A stretch of 64,000 bases of DNA from Pseudoips prasinana (taxonomy: Eukaryota; Arthropoda; Insecta; Lepidoptera; Nolidae): the NCBI GenBank assembly GCA_951640165.1, contig OX621252.1:33377934-33441933 (forward strand), read 5' to 3'. The notes under the pieces are model-generated. The model was given only the letters and a program-made list of their open reading frames with translations, searched no databases and was not told where the DNA came from. The number at the start of each line of letters is the position of its first letter. Position 1 is the stretch's first letter. This document shows positions 31,931-42,662 of this stretch, piece by piece. The translations under genes were made by a program, and so were the position numbers.

Positions 31931-31949
31931 TTTATACCGCGTCTCTTAT

Positions 31950-32152
31950 GTACACACGGCTACATATCAAGCTACCATCATCATCATATCAGCCGAAAGA
32001 CGTCCACTGCTGGACAAAGGCCTCCCCCAAAGATTCAAGATATCAAGCTATACATTTCCAATATAAGGTGACGTCTCATTGTATGGAAAGCCTATACTAC
32101 GCAGGATCAGCTTATACTGGAAATGTAGAGCTTGATATGTAGCCGTGTGTAC
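31950..32152. mobile_element. Foldback element FB3 with a LINE fragment inserted
   Basis: Outer arms GTACACACGGCTACATATCA at 31950 and its complement ending at 32152; inner arm CATTTCCAATATAAG pairs with CTTATACTGGAAATG. A 66-bp piece of RTE LINE 3' end (31974-32039, minus) sits in the left arm between two copies of ATATCAAGCT (31964-31973 and 32040-32049). Removing it restores the arm. Confidence 0.8.
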
Positions 32153-32261
32153 TATAACCATCATACTATGACGTCATCTAAACGTGGCGATCATGACAGA
32201 AGCTAGTTCTTCGGTTTCTTGGTGTAGAGTACACCTTGAAACTGAAAACTAGCCTCTAGTG

Positions 32262-32753
32262 TAGAGATGTAAAATGACTGAATATGACTAGTCACAATTA
32301 TCATAAACCTTAAATGACCGGTCATTTACTGTCAAATTCAGTCAATTTGACTCAAATATTATTGTCTATTCTCGACTACCACCCAATTATTTATTTATTT
32401 AGGTACCCAATTTATATGCAAGTTTAAATGAAGCAACGTTCTATTTTCTATTATATCATGAGAGGATAAGACGACATCGAAGTCGATGCGCGTGGCGATG
32501 CGACGTTGCCATTTTGTCTTAAATGCACGCATGATTAGATATGTAAAATATTTAACACTATATAATAATACTATAAGACCTATAAACCACTTTTTTGTTT
32601 CAATTTAGAAGTTGTAGAATTAATCAACGACAAATACTTAAAAGGTACAAAAATATTACTGAAACCAAATTGACTGAAAAAGACCATTTTTGACCAATTT
32701 GACCATAAATGACAGTCAGACTAATTCAGCCACTTTCGTCATTTTCAACACTA
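32262..32753. mobile_element. hAT-type MITE with perfect 8-bp target duplication
   Basis: Flanked by CTCTAGTG at 32254-32261 and 32754-32761, an exact 8-bp duplication as made by hAT transposases. Ends TAGAGATGTAAAATGAC and (complement) TAGTGTTGAAAATGAC agree at 13 of 16 positions. The 492-bp interior is AT-rich, with further inverted phrases (AATGACCGGTCATTTA) and no transposase frame. Confidence 0.8.
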
Positions 32754-32809
32754 CTCTAGTGTCTGTTTATTTCATATAATTATTTATTTTCCCAATGTGG
32801 GATTTGTCA

Positions 32810-32999
32810 CTATCCTACTAATATTATAAATGTGAAAATTTGTGAGTACGGACGTATGGATGTTTGTAACTTTTTCACGCAAAATCTGCGGAACGGATTT
32901 TGAAGAAACTTTGTAGTAATATAGCTTATATATCCGGATAACACATAGACTATAATTTATAAAGTTTAACGCAGGAGAAACCGCGGAGCACAGCTAGTT
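32810..32999 (+). mobile_element. Helitron-like repeat, full-length short form
   Basis: Starts TACTAATATTATAAATGTGA, contains GCGGAACGGATTTTGAAG and ATAACACATAGACTATAATT, ends with GC-rich hairpin then CACAGCTAGT. The terminal CTAG after a hairpin and the following T fit a Helitron 3' end. Confidence 0.7.
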
Positions 33000-33954
33000 T
33001 TTAATAAAAATAATAAACTCAAATTTATAACTCAAATTAATTGGCTATTATTATTAAGCCAACTTGCTGATGTTTTCAAAACAATGTTTTTTCTCAACGA
33101 GCCTTGAGATTATTTCGTAATAACAATTTTATTATCCTAAGAGATTAAAATTTTTATCTTCTTTGAAGGTTCACCAGATTAAATTCCTCCGCCGATAATG
33201 AGTTGAGAACTAAAAAATGCGAACTCGAGACAGTCCTTTCAGAAAATCAACTTACCTGTTGCCATTTCAATAATTTCTTATTCAGAATTCAGTCGTCAGT
33301 CGTGAATTTATGTAATTGAATTACACGGGGGCCCGTCAAGGGATTTACGCAGTAGGTGCTTACATTTAAAAGGTTTCGTTAGCTTTTTTTAAGAACAAAA
33401 GAATGTCGTTTATAATTTATTCAACGCGAAAATTACGCGTTAACTGCGAAGGTAATCTTGTATTCTATTCGTGCTTAGATTTGGCTTGATGCCCGCTGCG
33501 ACCGGGCGCGGGCTCCGGCTCCCGAGGGTGAGTGGGCTTTCAGTTAGGTATTAGCCTTTGTGGAAAGGATGTCTCCAAAACACGACGTAACATACTTAGT
33601 ACCACAACTGTTTCGCTGAGTGGGTTGGCAGTCTTACAGTAAATACGAGTGATATACGCCGCAATAGAATTTGTTTATTTCTCTTTGCAAAAATAGTTAG
33701 ATATATACATTATGCGTTTAATCTCGTCTCTCTAGGCCTGCTCACAAATCCTTTAACTATTATAGATTGGATTTATCATGTATTTGTACACTAAGGGCAT
33801 GCACTTACATATGTTTTCCTGAAAATCGTATACAAAGCTTAAAATTATCAATGCAACATCATATTTTGCATTTCATAAATACACACATCTATAAAATCTA
33901 GGGATATCTTAATCCTAAATTGTTTTTGACTTAATAAATAAATAATAAATATCT
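33000..33954. other. Mostly unassigned; a solitary Tc1-like end near 33880
   Basis: TACACACATCTATAAAATCT followed by AGGGATAT at 33880-33906 resembles the end of the element at 1133-2732; no partner found. A GC-rich patch at 33490-33535 ends in GAGG|GTGAGT but has no acceptor or useful frame. Confidence 0.4.
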
Positions 33955-34156
33955 TGGAACAACTAACACACTGCCATCTGATCCCAAACTAGGCAAAATC
34001 TGTACTTTAGCAATTAGACAACTGATAAACATACTTATATAGATAAATTACACCTAGACACAGAGCAAATATTCGTGTTCATCTTATAAAGATTTGTGCC
34101 CGGTGGGAATCGTACCCACGGCCTCTGGTTTAGCATTCAGGGTCATTAATCACTAC
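33955..34156 (-). mobile_element. SINE family C (antisense)
   Basis: CACTGCCATCTGATCCCAAAC, GATAAACATACTTATATAG, GGGAATCGTACCCACGGCC in minus orientation. Confidence 0.75.
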
Positions 34157-34286
34157 TTATTCTTCTTTTCTTCTATATTTGCTATATAGTTTTAAATCGG
34201 TTTATTTTCCATAAAAAGTTTATATTCAGATTGAAACCTCTATTATTATAGTTTCAAAATTCAATAATAAAAAACAATAATTACTA

Positions 34287-34945
34287 TGACTGGCCTGTTG
34301 GTCTACTGGTTACTGACTTTGACTGTTTAGCCAAGGTCGTGGGTTCTAGTCCCACCGAGGAGAAATCTTTGTGTGATGAACCCGATTGTTTGTTCCTATG
34401 TGTGTGCGTGTGAGTAATTTATCTTTTTTTTAAGACATAGGGAAGCCGGGAAGTGTATTTAATCTCTGTGTCGAGGGGTACTTTACAAACATATAATTGA
34501 CGGACACAAAGCATATCCAGACTCAGGACAAATATTTATGGGGCACACAAATAGTTATCCTGCGCGGGAATCTAACCCAAGACACGAAGTGGCGAGGCGA
34601 CTGTCTTAACCGCTGCGCCACACGTCCAGTCAAATATGTATGTATTTAGAAATATACATATAATCTTGAGAACGTCCTTGGAGGCCATCCTGATCTCGAG
34701 AGGCAGCGCATTCCACAGAAGAACAGATTGGGCAAAAAGGAAGAGTGAATAAAGTCAGAACGGTGAGCCGGGCATTGAAAAGGGTGGTTAGAAGTAAAAC
34801 GGAGGTTGTCTTATGATTATTGTCCAGAAATTGAAAGTTAGTAGTTAAGTAAGGAGGTGAAGAGGATCCCATTTATCAGCTGTCTCGTCGCCATAGTACA
34901 GGATCTGCCTAGTTTGGAGTAGTAGTAGATAGCAGTGTGTTAATT
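34287..34945 (+). mobile_element. SINE family C holding two further insertions
   Basis: Family C pieces: 34287-34425 (GACTGGCCTGTTGGTCTACT, GTCGTGGGTTCTAGTCCCAC), about 34629-34660 (ATGTATGTATTTAGAAATAT), and 34873-34945 (TTTATCAGCTGTCTCG...AGTGTGTTAATTGTCCCAAG). Inserted are a family D SINE (34426-34628, minus) and a 34661-34872 segment with a short minus-strand frame of LINE character. Confidence 0.7.
34426..34628 (-). mobile_element. SINE family D (antisense)
   Basis: Poly-T at 34426-34434, CGAGGGGTACTTTACAAACA, GGACAAATATTTATGGG, AAGACACGAAGTGGCGAGGC, CTTAACCGCTGCGCCACACG. Confidence 0.8.
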
Positions 34946-34996
34946 GTCCCAAGATATATCTATATCTTCTATATCTATATCTATACATTGGTTTCT

Positions 34997-35255
34997 TAAC
35001 GGTCACCGTAGCCTAGTTGGTAGTGCTCCTGCCTACGAAGCTGGTGGTCATGGGTTCGAATTCCGGTAAGTGCAAATATTTTTTTGATGAGCACGAATAT
35101 TTGTTCTGAGTCATGGATGTTTTCTATGTATATAAGTATTTATCTATCCATATAAGCATGTATATCGTCGCCTGGTACCCATAGTACAAGCTTTGCTTAG
35201 TTTGGGGCTAGGATGATCTGTGTGACATTGTCCCTAGATATTATTATTATTATAC
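34997..35255 (+). mobile_element. SINE family B
   Basis: GGTCACCGTAGCCTAGTTGG, GGGTTCGAATTCCGG, complete body and (ATT)n tail. Confidence 0.85.
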
Positions 35256-35426
35256 ATATAATAAAATCATAAGAAAGTAAAAAATGTACATTGAATTTGT
35301 TTTTTTAAACAATACTTTGGTCGTGATCTACAATCGATATCGAAGCCAAAGATATAGTTTGCATGATATAGTACTGCATGGATTTACTTCAAATTTTGCA
35401 TGAATATTCTAAGAGGTCGTAACATA

Positions 35427-35518
35427 TAGGCTACATATTATCACGCTATCACCTACGGAGGAGGAGCTGTGATAATTTATAAAATTTAACGCGGGTAAAA
35501 CCGCGGGGCACAGCTAGT
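35427..35518 (+). mobile_element. Helitron-like repeat, 3' end only
   Basis: AGGCTACATATTATCACGC, then AATTTAACGCGGGTAAAACC, GCGGGGCACAGCTAGTAT, the hairpin-CTAGT end. Confidence 0.65.
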
Positions 35519-36224
35519 ATAAAAAAAAGTTAAGTACTTTGATCAGCAGATTATATATTACTTATTGGATACTTGTAATTGGTCTTAACATAAACATACA
35601 ACCTTATTATTGTTTAATTAACTGTAAGTTTTAAAGATTTCAAAAATAAAATATTATAATATTGCAAAAATATGAAAGACCCAGAAGGATAGTAACGAAT
35701 CAAGTACAAGTGAAATTTGTGATAGAGTCCTATGCAATCGAGCGAGATAGCGCTTCAGCCCACTTAACATGCAATAATACGACATGAGATACGAAATGCG
35801 TCGACCTAGATTTATTTCCCGAGCATCTTGCACACCGTGACAGCATTCGGTGTATACTGTAGAACTCAGACGCCATCTCCTTGGATCAAAAATTGGTTCG
35901 TAAGGCTCCATATTTTTGTGAAGCATTTTCATATATAAACTTTATTACAAGAGCACATTTTATCCCATTTTTGTCATGAATGGTACAGTCATTATTACTG
36001 AGAGATGACAAGCTTACTCACGTTCAACATAGATATAAAATATGAAATTTATCATTCGGCTATGTATGTAGTCGCTTATGAGACGGTTAAGGCCCCCGGT
36101 CGCCTGCAATGTCGGGTGAAGCAGTGAAAGGCAAATAAACAAGTAAACGTAATCTTTAAAAAAAAGAACCTCGCGTATTTTAATTTTTTTATGGAATAGC
36201 AGAGGCAAATAATTAAATAAATAA
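35519..36224. other. Unassigned stretch with a 92-codon minus-strand frame
   Basis: The frame 35932-35654 (ECCHGVQDAREINLGRRISY, RYLARLHRTLSQIS) has less AT-biased codons than its surroundings but no motif I recognise and no splice context; it could be decayed transposon. The rest is AT-rich. Confidence 0.3.
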
Positions 36225-36650
36225 AATAAAAAAGGTTATTAGTCACGTAAACTTTAAAAAAGCGCTTGTAAATAGTCAAAACATGTTTGTAGTAATATAT
36301 AATTCATTAATTGACGGTCACCGTAGCTTAGTTGGTAGTGCTCCTGCCTACGAAGCTGGTGGTCCTGGGTTCGAATCCCGGTAAGTGCAAATATTTGTGT
36401 GATGAGCACGAATATTTGTTTCTGAGTCATGGATGTTTTCTATGTATTTAAGTATTTATTCTATCTATATAAGTATGTATATCGTCGCCTGGTACCCATA
36501 GTACAAGCTTTGCTTAGTTTGGGGCTAGGTAGATCTGTGTGACATAGTCCCTAGATATTATTATTATTATTATTAATTAATCATTATTTATAGATACATA
36601 CGGATAGTAAGGTACACGGATTGTATAAAAACATTTACAATAAAATTACG
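36225..36650 (+). repeat. Interspersed repeat R split by a family B SINE
   Basis: Left part ACGTAAACTTTAAAAAAGCG...CATGTTTGTAGTAATAT to about 36311; right part with GGTACACGGATTGTATAAA near 36612. The uninterrupted copy at 20220-20345 shows both parts adjoining. Confidence 0.6.
36312..36572 (+). mobile_element. SINE family B
   Basis: GGTCACCGTAGCTTAGTTGG, GGGTTCGAATCCCGG, complete body and (ATT)n tail. A TTAATT-like short repeat occurs at both ends. Confidence 0.85.
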
Positions 36651-36659
36651 AAACGAGCA

Positions 36660-37130
36660 AGTCTCTTTATGGCAAGTAATCACAGACGCCTATGGACACT
36701 CACTACACCAGAGTGACCGCAAGTGTGTTGCCAACCTACAAGGTAGGAACAGGCTCGCTTCTCGAAGGCTGCCATGTCATAGGCAGAGGGCATACGCATA
36801 ATAATGCGTTCAGGATGTTGATTGGGCTGCCACGTTTTTGTAGTGCATCGGGGATGTTTGCGGAAGCGAGGGTTGATGGTTTCCACGCCATCATCCGCAA
36901 ACAGTGTGCACCCCTCCTACGCAGGGTGCGTGGTAGCTCACACAGCATCTTCAACGCATTATGTGATAAATAGGATAGTCCGATGCTGGAGCACTGGATA
37001 CGACTGCACACGACGTAGACGGTGCCCTAGTACCGCGATTTTATATTTATATGTTGTAAAATTACTAACATTAGGTTAAGATTTTTGTAACTAACAACTT
37101 ATGGACTTAAAATGGTCTGAAATGAATGAT
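36660..37130 (+). pseudogene. LINE 3' fragment (family with FCSASGMFAEAR tail)
   Basis: The plus strand encodes, with frame breaks, AFRMLIGLPRFCSASGMFAE, ARVDGFHAIIRKQCAPLLRR and RVRGSSHSIFNALCDK, then a 3' UTR with TTACTAACATTAGGTTAAG. The same tail is at 55020-55391, and the same 3' end at 59344-59445. Confidence 0.7.
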
Positions 37131-38132
37131 ATATAAATACCGGATCGGAGATACCTCCGGATTTAATCTCCACAGATTGTTCTTGTGAAAGAAGACCACT
37201 CATCCAGGTGATATAGATGAAATTTCCAATCCCGGTGAATCTGTTGTGGGACGGGGCAGCAGATATAAGCTACTAAGAAAAATTCCTCAAAACACTCTCC
37301 TATAAATGTGGTAAAGTTGACAGGTCAATAGAGAGATTGCAAATTAGATTTCTTTGTTTTGAAATCACACTAGGGGTAACCACTCCCATCTCTTTCCCAC
37401 TTTCGTCACATTCTCACTTATTTCGGATGCATACGAGTATATACCTCGTACCGATATGCAGGTTACACTAGAATACGCAGAGTAAAGCGAGTGATATGAA
37501 ATTATACTATTGGTGCATTGTTTACCCCGCACTGCTCAGATTCTGCGCACATCTCGGGTGGAAAAGCCCTAGAATTGCTGTTTAGCCTAAGGATATGTAA
37601 TTAAACGAAATTAATATATTTATTTTAATTAAATCTATCAATAAAGAGATAATAACTCTCCATATGTGACGAAAATACGTCAAGATACGATCTAAGTTCA
37701 TTGTACAATGAACTTAGATCGTTACGAACGTCGATCTTCCGTTGTTTAATATTTCCTCGTACTCCTATACATTGACAAATTAATAGACTTACTCGAAGCA
37801 AACACAGGAGTTTGTTTCTAATCTTATAATCTTTAGCTAAGGTTAACGTACGCACAAAAGGTGATGAGGTGGTGCCATTAATTACGGGACCACATGGTTC
37901 TCCTTGGCAAGCGGAGCTAATTCTGCTTCGAGGATAAATAGGCTGGCTTCAGATACATGTACTCGTGTGGCGGCTCATTAGTGCTGTGAGAGATGGGAAT
38001 CCTTGTGTTTGTTGCAGTACTTCAACTTGGAATCTAGACCTGCATCTTAATTTAAGTTGCGTTTTGAAGTACAGTTATCTATCGTATGCAACGTGATTTA
38101 AATTAACTGTTGTAGCTTTTCCATATTAGAAT
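37131..38132. other. Unassigned stretch containing a perfect 36-bp palindrome
   Basis: The only distinct structure is the palindrome at 37687-37722. Minus-strand frame 37855-37625 runs through it without recognisable motifs. Confidence 0.4.
37687..37722. repeat. Perfect 36-bp palindrome
   Basis: ACGATCTAAGTTCATTGT is immediately followed by its exact reverse complement with no spacer. No terminal signals for a transposon were seen around it. Confidence 0.85.
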
Positions 38133-38280
38133 CCTGATAATAGTATAAATGCGAAAGTTTGTGAGTATGTATGGATGTTTGTTACTCTTTCATAAACTAT
38201 GCTTATATGTATATCCGCATAAGACATAAACAATAATTTATAAAGTTATACGCGGGCGAAACTGCGGGCAAAATCCAGTA
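38133..38280 (+). mobile_element. Helitron-like repeat, shortened
   Basis: GATAATAGTATAAATGCGAA, GTGAGTATGTATGGATGTTT, GCGGGCGAAACTGCGGGC; the final CTAGT is altered to CCAGTA. Confidence 0.6.
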
Positions 38281-38374
38281 TTAATATAATACACCAGGTA
38301 ACTATGTAATCGCTACGTATGTGCTCTAAAGAAAGGTCATAGTTGATTACAGCTGTTGATTACTACAACATCTA

Positions 38375-38509
38375 CAGACGCCAGCACATCAAGCTACCCC
38401 AATCTGTCAAATTTCTCCAATTGAAAGTGAACCTTATGCTTTTGTGATAAAGTTGAAAATCTATAAAAGAAATTTGACAGATTGGGGTAGCTGGATGTGC
38501 TGGCGTCTG
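38375..38509. mobile_element. Foldback MITE FB4 with TA target duplication
   Basis: Arms of about 40 bp (CAGACGCCAGCACATCAAGC... and complement, one mismatch visible) around a ~55-bp loop, TA on both sides (38373-38374, 38510-38511). Fits a Tc1/mariner-type MITE; only one copy in the window. Confidence 0.75.
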
Positions 38510-38561
38510 TACATAAAATGGTGGCTGTGTTGTGTCTAATAATTATGTATCCATTACTTAC

Positions 38562-38693
38562 GTACTTATCGTACGGGCAGTGGTTACCCCTGGGTAAGAG
38601 TTGTAGCAGCCGATTAGGTTTCAGAAATGGCTTAACGACTGTTCTGTCAGCTTCAACTGTGTGAAGCCATACAGTTGAAGCTGATATTGGCAG
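38562..38693 (-). CDS. Candidate host exon, 44 codons, phase 0-0
   Basis: The minus strand has acceptor GATTGTCCCAG at 38694 and a full-consensus donor TAC|GTAAGTAAT at 38561. The 132 bp between are open in phase 0: LPISASTVWLHTVEADRTVV, KPFLKPNRLLQLLPRG and NHCPYDKY. Codon composition is balanced in an AT-rich area. I do not recognise the protein and find no partner exon nearby (the RTE copy at 39553-41135 lies upstream). A 14-bp perfect hairpin (38647-38684) is inside the exon. Confidence 0.4.
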
Positions 38694-39552
38694 CTGGGAC
38701 AATCAACTTTTAAAGTGCTCCTTTCAATGGTTTGAACAAGATTTTTTTGAAAATATATTTTTACATATTTTAATAAACTTATTGTACCGTCACCAAGGAA
38801 ATTCATTGAATTTTATGTTTTTCGTAGTAGCTACGAAGGTTCTGTTATATTTTCGGATATTTTTTATACTTTATGATTATGGATCTCTCGCGTTACTAAA
38901 ATTAGGACTTATTATTATGGAGTAAAACACAACATATTACTTATACAAATTGTATTAGTGGTTAGAGATAATCAAACAGTAGATATTAATTTAATCAGAC
39001 TTTCTTTTTCATTATATTATCACATAATAAATGATGTTTTAAGGTCTACGGTGTTACCATAACCATTGCGACAGCTTATTTTTTAAAATAATCATACTTG
39101 AACATAATCAGTATTAATAGTTATATAATATAACAACAAGCAGGTATTAAGGTTTACATTTTGTTAGTTTTTATGTATAAATGAGTGAAAATCTTGTAAC
39201 AAATTACCAAAACAAAATCGAAAAGGCAGGGACATTTAGTAACGCTAGAGAAAACTATTTGGTAACAACAGAGAATGTGTTGAAAATCCGCATGTTAAAA
39301 ATAAATGAGATCTAAGGCCTAAAAGAGATCTAAGAAACCATTATAAAATAAAAGCAATGAAAAATATCTTCTCAAATAACAAATACTTAATATAACCTTC
39401 TTCATTATTTTCGAAACTAATATTTGGCGAGTAAGATCAACATAAAATTAAATTTTTGATTTTAATTTTTGTAAAAATCTGCGTAAATGTTAAGGAGTAG
39501 ATCACCAACTGCGATTTTAGAATTTTCTTCATTGTAACTTGAACAAGGTTGT
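38694..39552. other. AT-rich stretch, nothing recognised
   Basis: No frame, repeat head or inverted repeat supported. Confidence 0.45.
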
Positions 39553-41135
39553 TCATCATCAGAAGAATATATCGTCATATCAGCCGAAAGACGCCCACTG
39601 ATGGACAAAGGCCTCCCCGAAAGATCGCCACAATTACCGGTCTTGCGCTATCCGCATCCAGCGACCATGGGTCCATTTTGGAGAGGGCCTGCCTACGCTG
39701 CGACTTCCGGATCGTGGTCGCCACTCGAGAACTTTTCGGCCGTCGGTTCTATGAGCTATGTGCCCTGCCCACTGTCACTTCAGCTTCTCAATTCTTCGGG
39801 ATATGCCGGTTACTTTGGTTCGCCTGCGGATCTCAGCATTTTCGATTGGATCTTGCAGGGAAACTCCAAGCCTAGCCCTTTCCATTGCTATTTAGGTGAT
39901 CTTGAGCCGTCTGATAAGGGCCATAGTGAGCGACCACGTCTCTGTTCCGTACGTCATCACTGGCAACACACACTGGTCGAAGACTTTTGACTTGAGACAC
40001 GGCGGTATTTGGGACGAGAAGATGTTACGTAGCTTCCCGAACGCTGCCCAGCCGAGCTGGATTCTACGAATGACCGCTTTCTCGAAGTTAGACCTAATTA
40101 GTTGGATGATCTTGTCCTAGGTAAATATAGTTCTCTACAACTTCGAGTGCAGAGTCTCCAACCTAAACTAGAGTGGGTGATTCATGGATGTTTCAGACCC
40201 ACTTGTTGAGAGACTCTGCTGACGCCATCGAGCATTGTACCGAGGTCTTCAAAGGTCTCAGCCATGACATTAATGCCAAAGCCTTCCTATTCCAGAAGCT
40301 TGAAGACATCTTCCAATGCAGCGGTGAACAGTTTCGAAGATATGACATCTCCCAGTCTCACACCTCGCTGCAAGTGGATAGGTTTCGAGTTCTGGTCCTG
40401 GAGTCGCATAGACATAGTAGCGTATTAATACAAACACTTTAACAGCTCGATATACCGGTATTCGATTCCTTTGGAGAAACCTCATTACGGCCCAGGTTTC
40501 GATTGAATCCGAGGTTTTCTCATAGTCCACAAACGCTAAGCATAATGGCTGGTTATACTCCTCGGTCTTCTGTATAACTTGCCGCAGCGTATGTATGTGG
40601 TCTATGGTACTACTAAAGCCTTTACGGAAACTGGCTTGTTCGGGAGGCTGGAAGTCGTCAGACCTGCGTGCGAGACGTTTCGTAATGACTCTCGAAAACA
40701 ATTTGTAAACATGGCTCAGCAGTGTGATGGGTCTGTACTTCTTCAGGAGGGTTTTATCACCCTTTTTGAAGAAGAGCACCGCCACACCTCTGTGCCATGC
40801 TTGTGGCGTTTGACCTTCTAGTATGACGGAGTTAAATAACTTCTGAAGGGCCCGTAAGATTGGTGTACCACCCGCCTTTAGAAGCTCTGCTGTAAGTCCA
40901 TCATCACCAGGCGTCTTGTTATTCTTAAGCTCTTTGAGAGCCATTCTAATGTCGTACAGGCTGACGTACGGGATGTCTTCGCTAAAGTGTTGGGTTAGTC
41001 GTGCTCTGGGAATAGACCTCTTTATATATATTTTGCGCCTCTTATTAGTAATGTCCTTTGGTAAATTTGAGATCAACCAAGGGTTCATCATCGCCCGAAG
41101 ATTTAGCTGTTTGTCAAGATTGGTGAGCATCATTA
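39553..41135 (-). pseudogene. RTE/BovB-like LINE, 5'-truncated and frameshifted
   Basis: The minus strand from 41133 encodes DIRMALKELKNNKTPGDDGL, LLKAGGTPILRALQKLFNSV, FFKKGDKTLLKKYRPITLLS, FRKGFSSTIDHIHTLRQVIQ and LCLAFVDYEKTSDSIETWAV: the finger and palm motifs of an RTE/BovB-type RT, with the first catalytic Asp in FVDYEK. Frame is then lost; the thumb and post-RT tail are visible only as broken pieces to about 39600, ending at the family 3' end CTTTCGGCTGATATGACG with a short tail. Endonuclease is missing. It is the longest of nine pieces of this family here (8863, 13977, 15655, 18437, 31974, 39553, 49816, 51385, 55797). Confidence 0.85.
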
Positions 41136-42526
41136 TTTACCGTACCATCATTGGAGTGAATATAAAAATGTTCATCATTTTCTGTGATTATCCGCATTTC
41201 TTAAATCGTAATTTCATTTGGTCTCCGAAAACATGGCGGTGTATTTTCCAAAACTCTGTTTAACATATTTTTCGTTATTTTCTTTTGGAATCAAATCTTT
41301 GACTAATCTTTATGTTTCGGGATATCGTTCCCTTGGCTTTCTTTTTGCCTCTTCGTAACTCTCGGAATTATTTTCCAATCGTTCTCTATAAAGTTACTGT
41401 TTTTCAGCCGCACTAATTGACATTTACACTTTTTGTTTTGTATTTTATTTCAATCTGAAATTACAAATAATACAGTTATTTAAATAATTAGCTCAAATAT
41501 TTTAAAAATAATAGAAAGTTGACGTTATTATTACAAATAAAGACGAATTATTATGATTAAAATCGGTATCACCTTTGCCATACATTCTCTAAAGTTACCT
41601 ACAACGCCAGACAGAAATTTACAGAAACGCGGGGGAAAAAGTAACACAAAATCGATTATAAATTCACATTTACGGAATGAAACGAAATGATAGTGGTCTA
41701 ATTTTAAAATTAGAGCAAAAAGGCTTTATATTTAAATAACAAAAGCAACTAATTATAAAATCTTACCCAAATTTATGTCGTAACTTAGTAGAGCGGTAAT
41801 AAACCCACGCACACCTCTTGAGAGCTTGTCGCACAGTGACGACCGACCTATGAGACATTGATCTTGCTGCGGCTTGCCAACGTAGTTAGAGACAATCACT
41901 CTCGCTAATAACTAAAGCTTAGAGCTATTTCTCGAGAAATTTTGGAATTTTTTCATATAACGCAGTAGAATTGATGTTTTAGATTCTCTTCGGGGACAAA
42001 CACTTAAAAAAATAAAAATGTACGTCATAATTAAAAAAATATGTATGAACTGTCTTTTTAGCTAAGCTTACTCCAATAGCTATCTAATAAAAATATTAAA
42101 AACCTATGTCTCTAAGCAGCTAAGCCGAAAAAAAGGCAAATGTTTGTTGTGACCCATACCTGGGGACATACTGTTTTTGTACGAATATCGACAGTGTTCC
42201 CCTGCGTTTTTACAAAAAAGCGACTAATAATTTAAAAAGTTGTACATATAAACATAGTAACATAACATCTAAGCATCTTATTCCATAATATAACAACAAT
42301 ATTTACAAAATATTCATATTTAATATTGATTTTGGATTTTAATTTCATAGGGACACGAAAGGAGTACTTTAAAAGTTGATTGACCCAGCTATCAATTAAT
42401 TTTTATTTATGTTACTAATACTACCTACCTTTTTGCAAGTCTGGTTTCTAACTCAGTTATAGATCTATGTCATCAGAAATTAAATAATTTTATTTAATAA
42501 CTTTGTTTTACATTTATTAATTGTTG
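41136..42526. other. AT-rich stretch, nothing recognised
   Basis: No coding frame, SINE head or inverted repeat that I can support. It adjoins the array insertion site. Confidence 0.45.
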
Positions 42527-42553
42527 ACTGCCTCGTTGGTCTAGTGGTAGCGT
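42527..42553 (+). mobile_element. SINE family E, first 27 bp (left of the array)
   Basis: GACTGCCTCGTTGGTC followed by TAGTGGTAGCGT is the head of a family E SINE. Its remainder resumes at 48497 after the array, repeating TAGTGGTAGCGT. Confidence 0.85.
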
Positions 42554-42591
42554 TGTTTCAGAAATCTTTAAAATGAATTGTACAAATTTTA

Positions 42592-42662
42592 AGTGCGGGT
42601 GGGAATCGAACCCACGACCACGGGGATCCGGCCCATGTGCGTTAACCGCTCCGCCACCGCAC
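42592..42662 (-). ncRNA. tRNA-like domain of the array units (minus set)
   Basis: Minus-oriented copies occupy about 42592-42662, 42960-43030, 43329-43399 and 43698-43768. Same features as the plus set described at 44618. Confidence 0.65.

Noticed and set aside
33253..33268. Possible first exon (ATGGCAACAG|GTAAGT, minus strand)
   Set aside because: Only three codons and a donor-like site; no recognisable promoter or following exon.
36692..37079. Several overlapping ORFs on both strands
   Set aside because: Only the pieces matching the LINE C-terminus (FCSASGMFAEAR) have meaning; the others are shadows.
39549..40821. Plus-strand ORFs over 39549-40821
   Set aside because: Antisense of the decayed RTE-like LINE.
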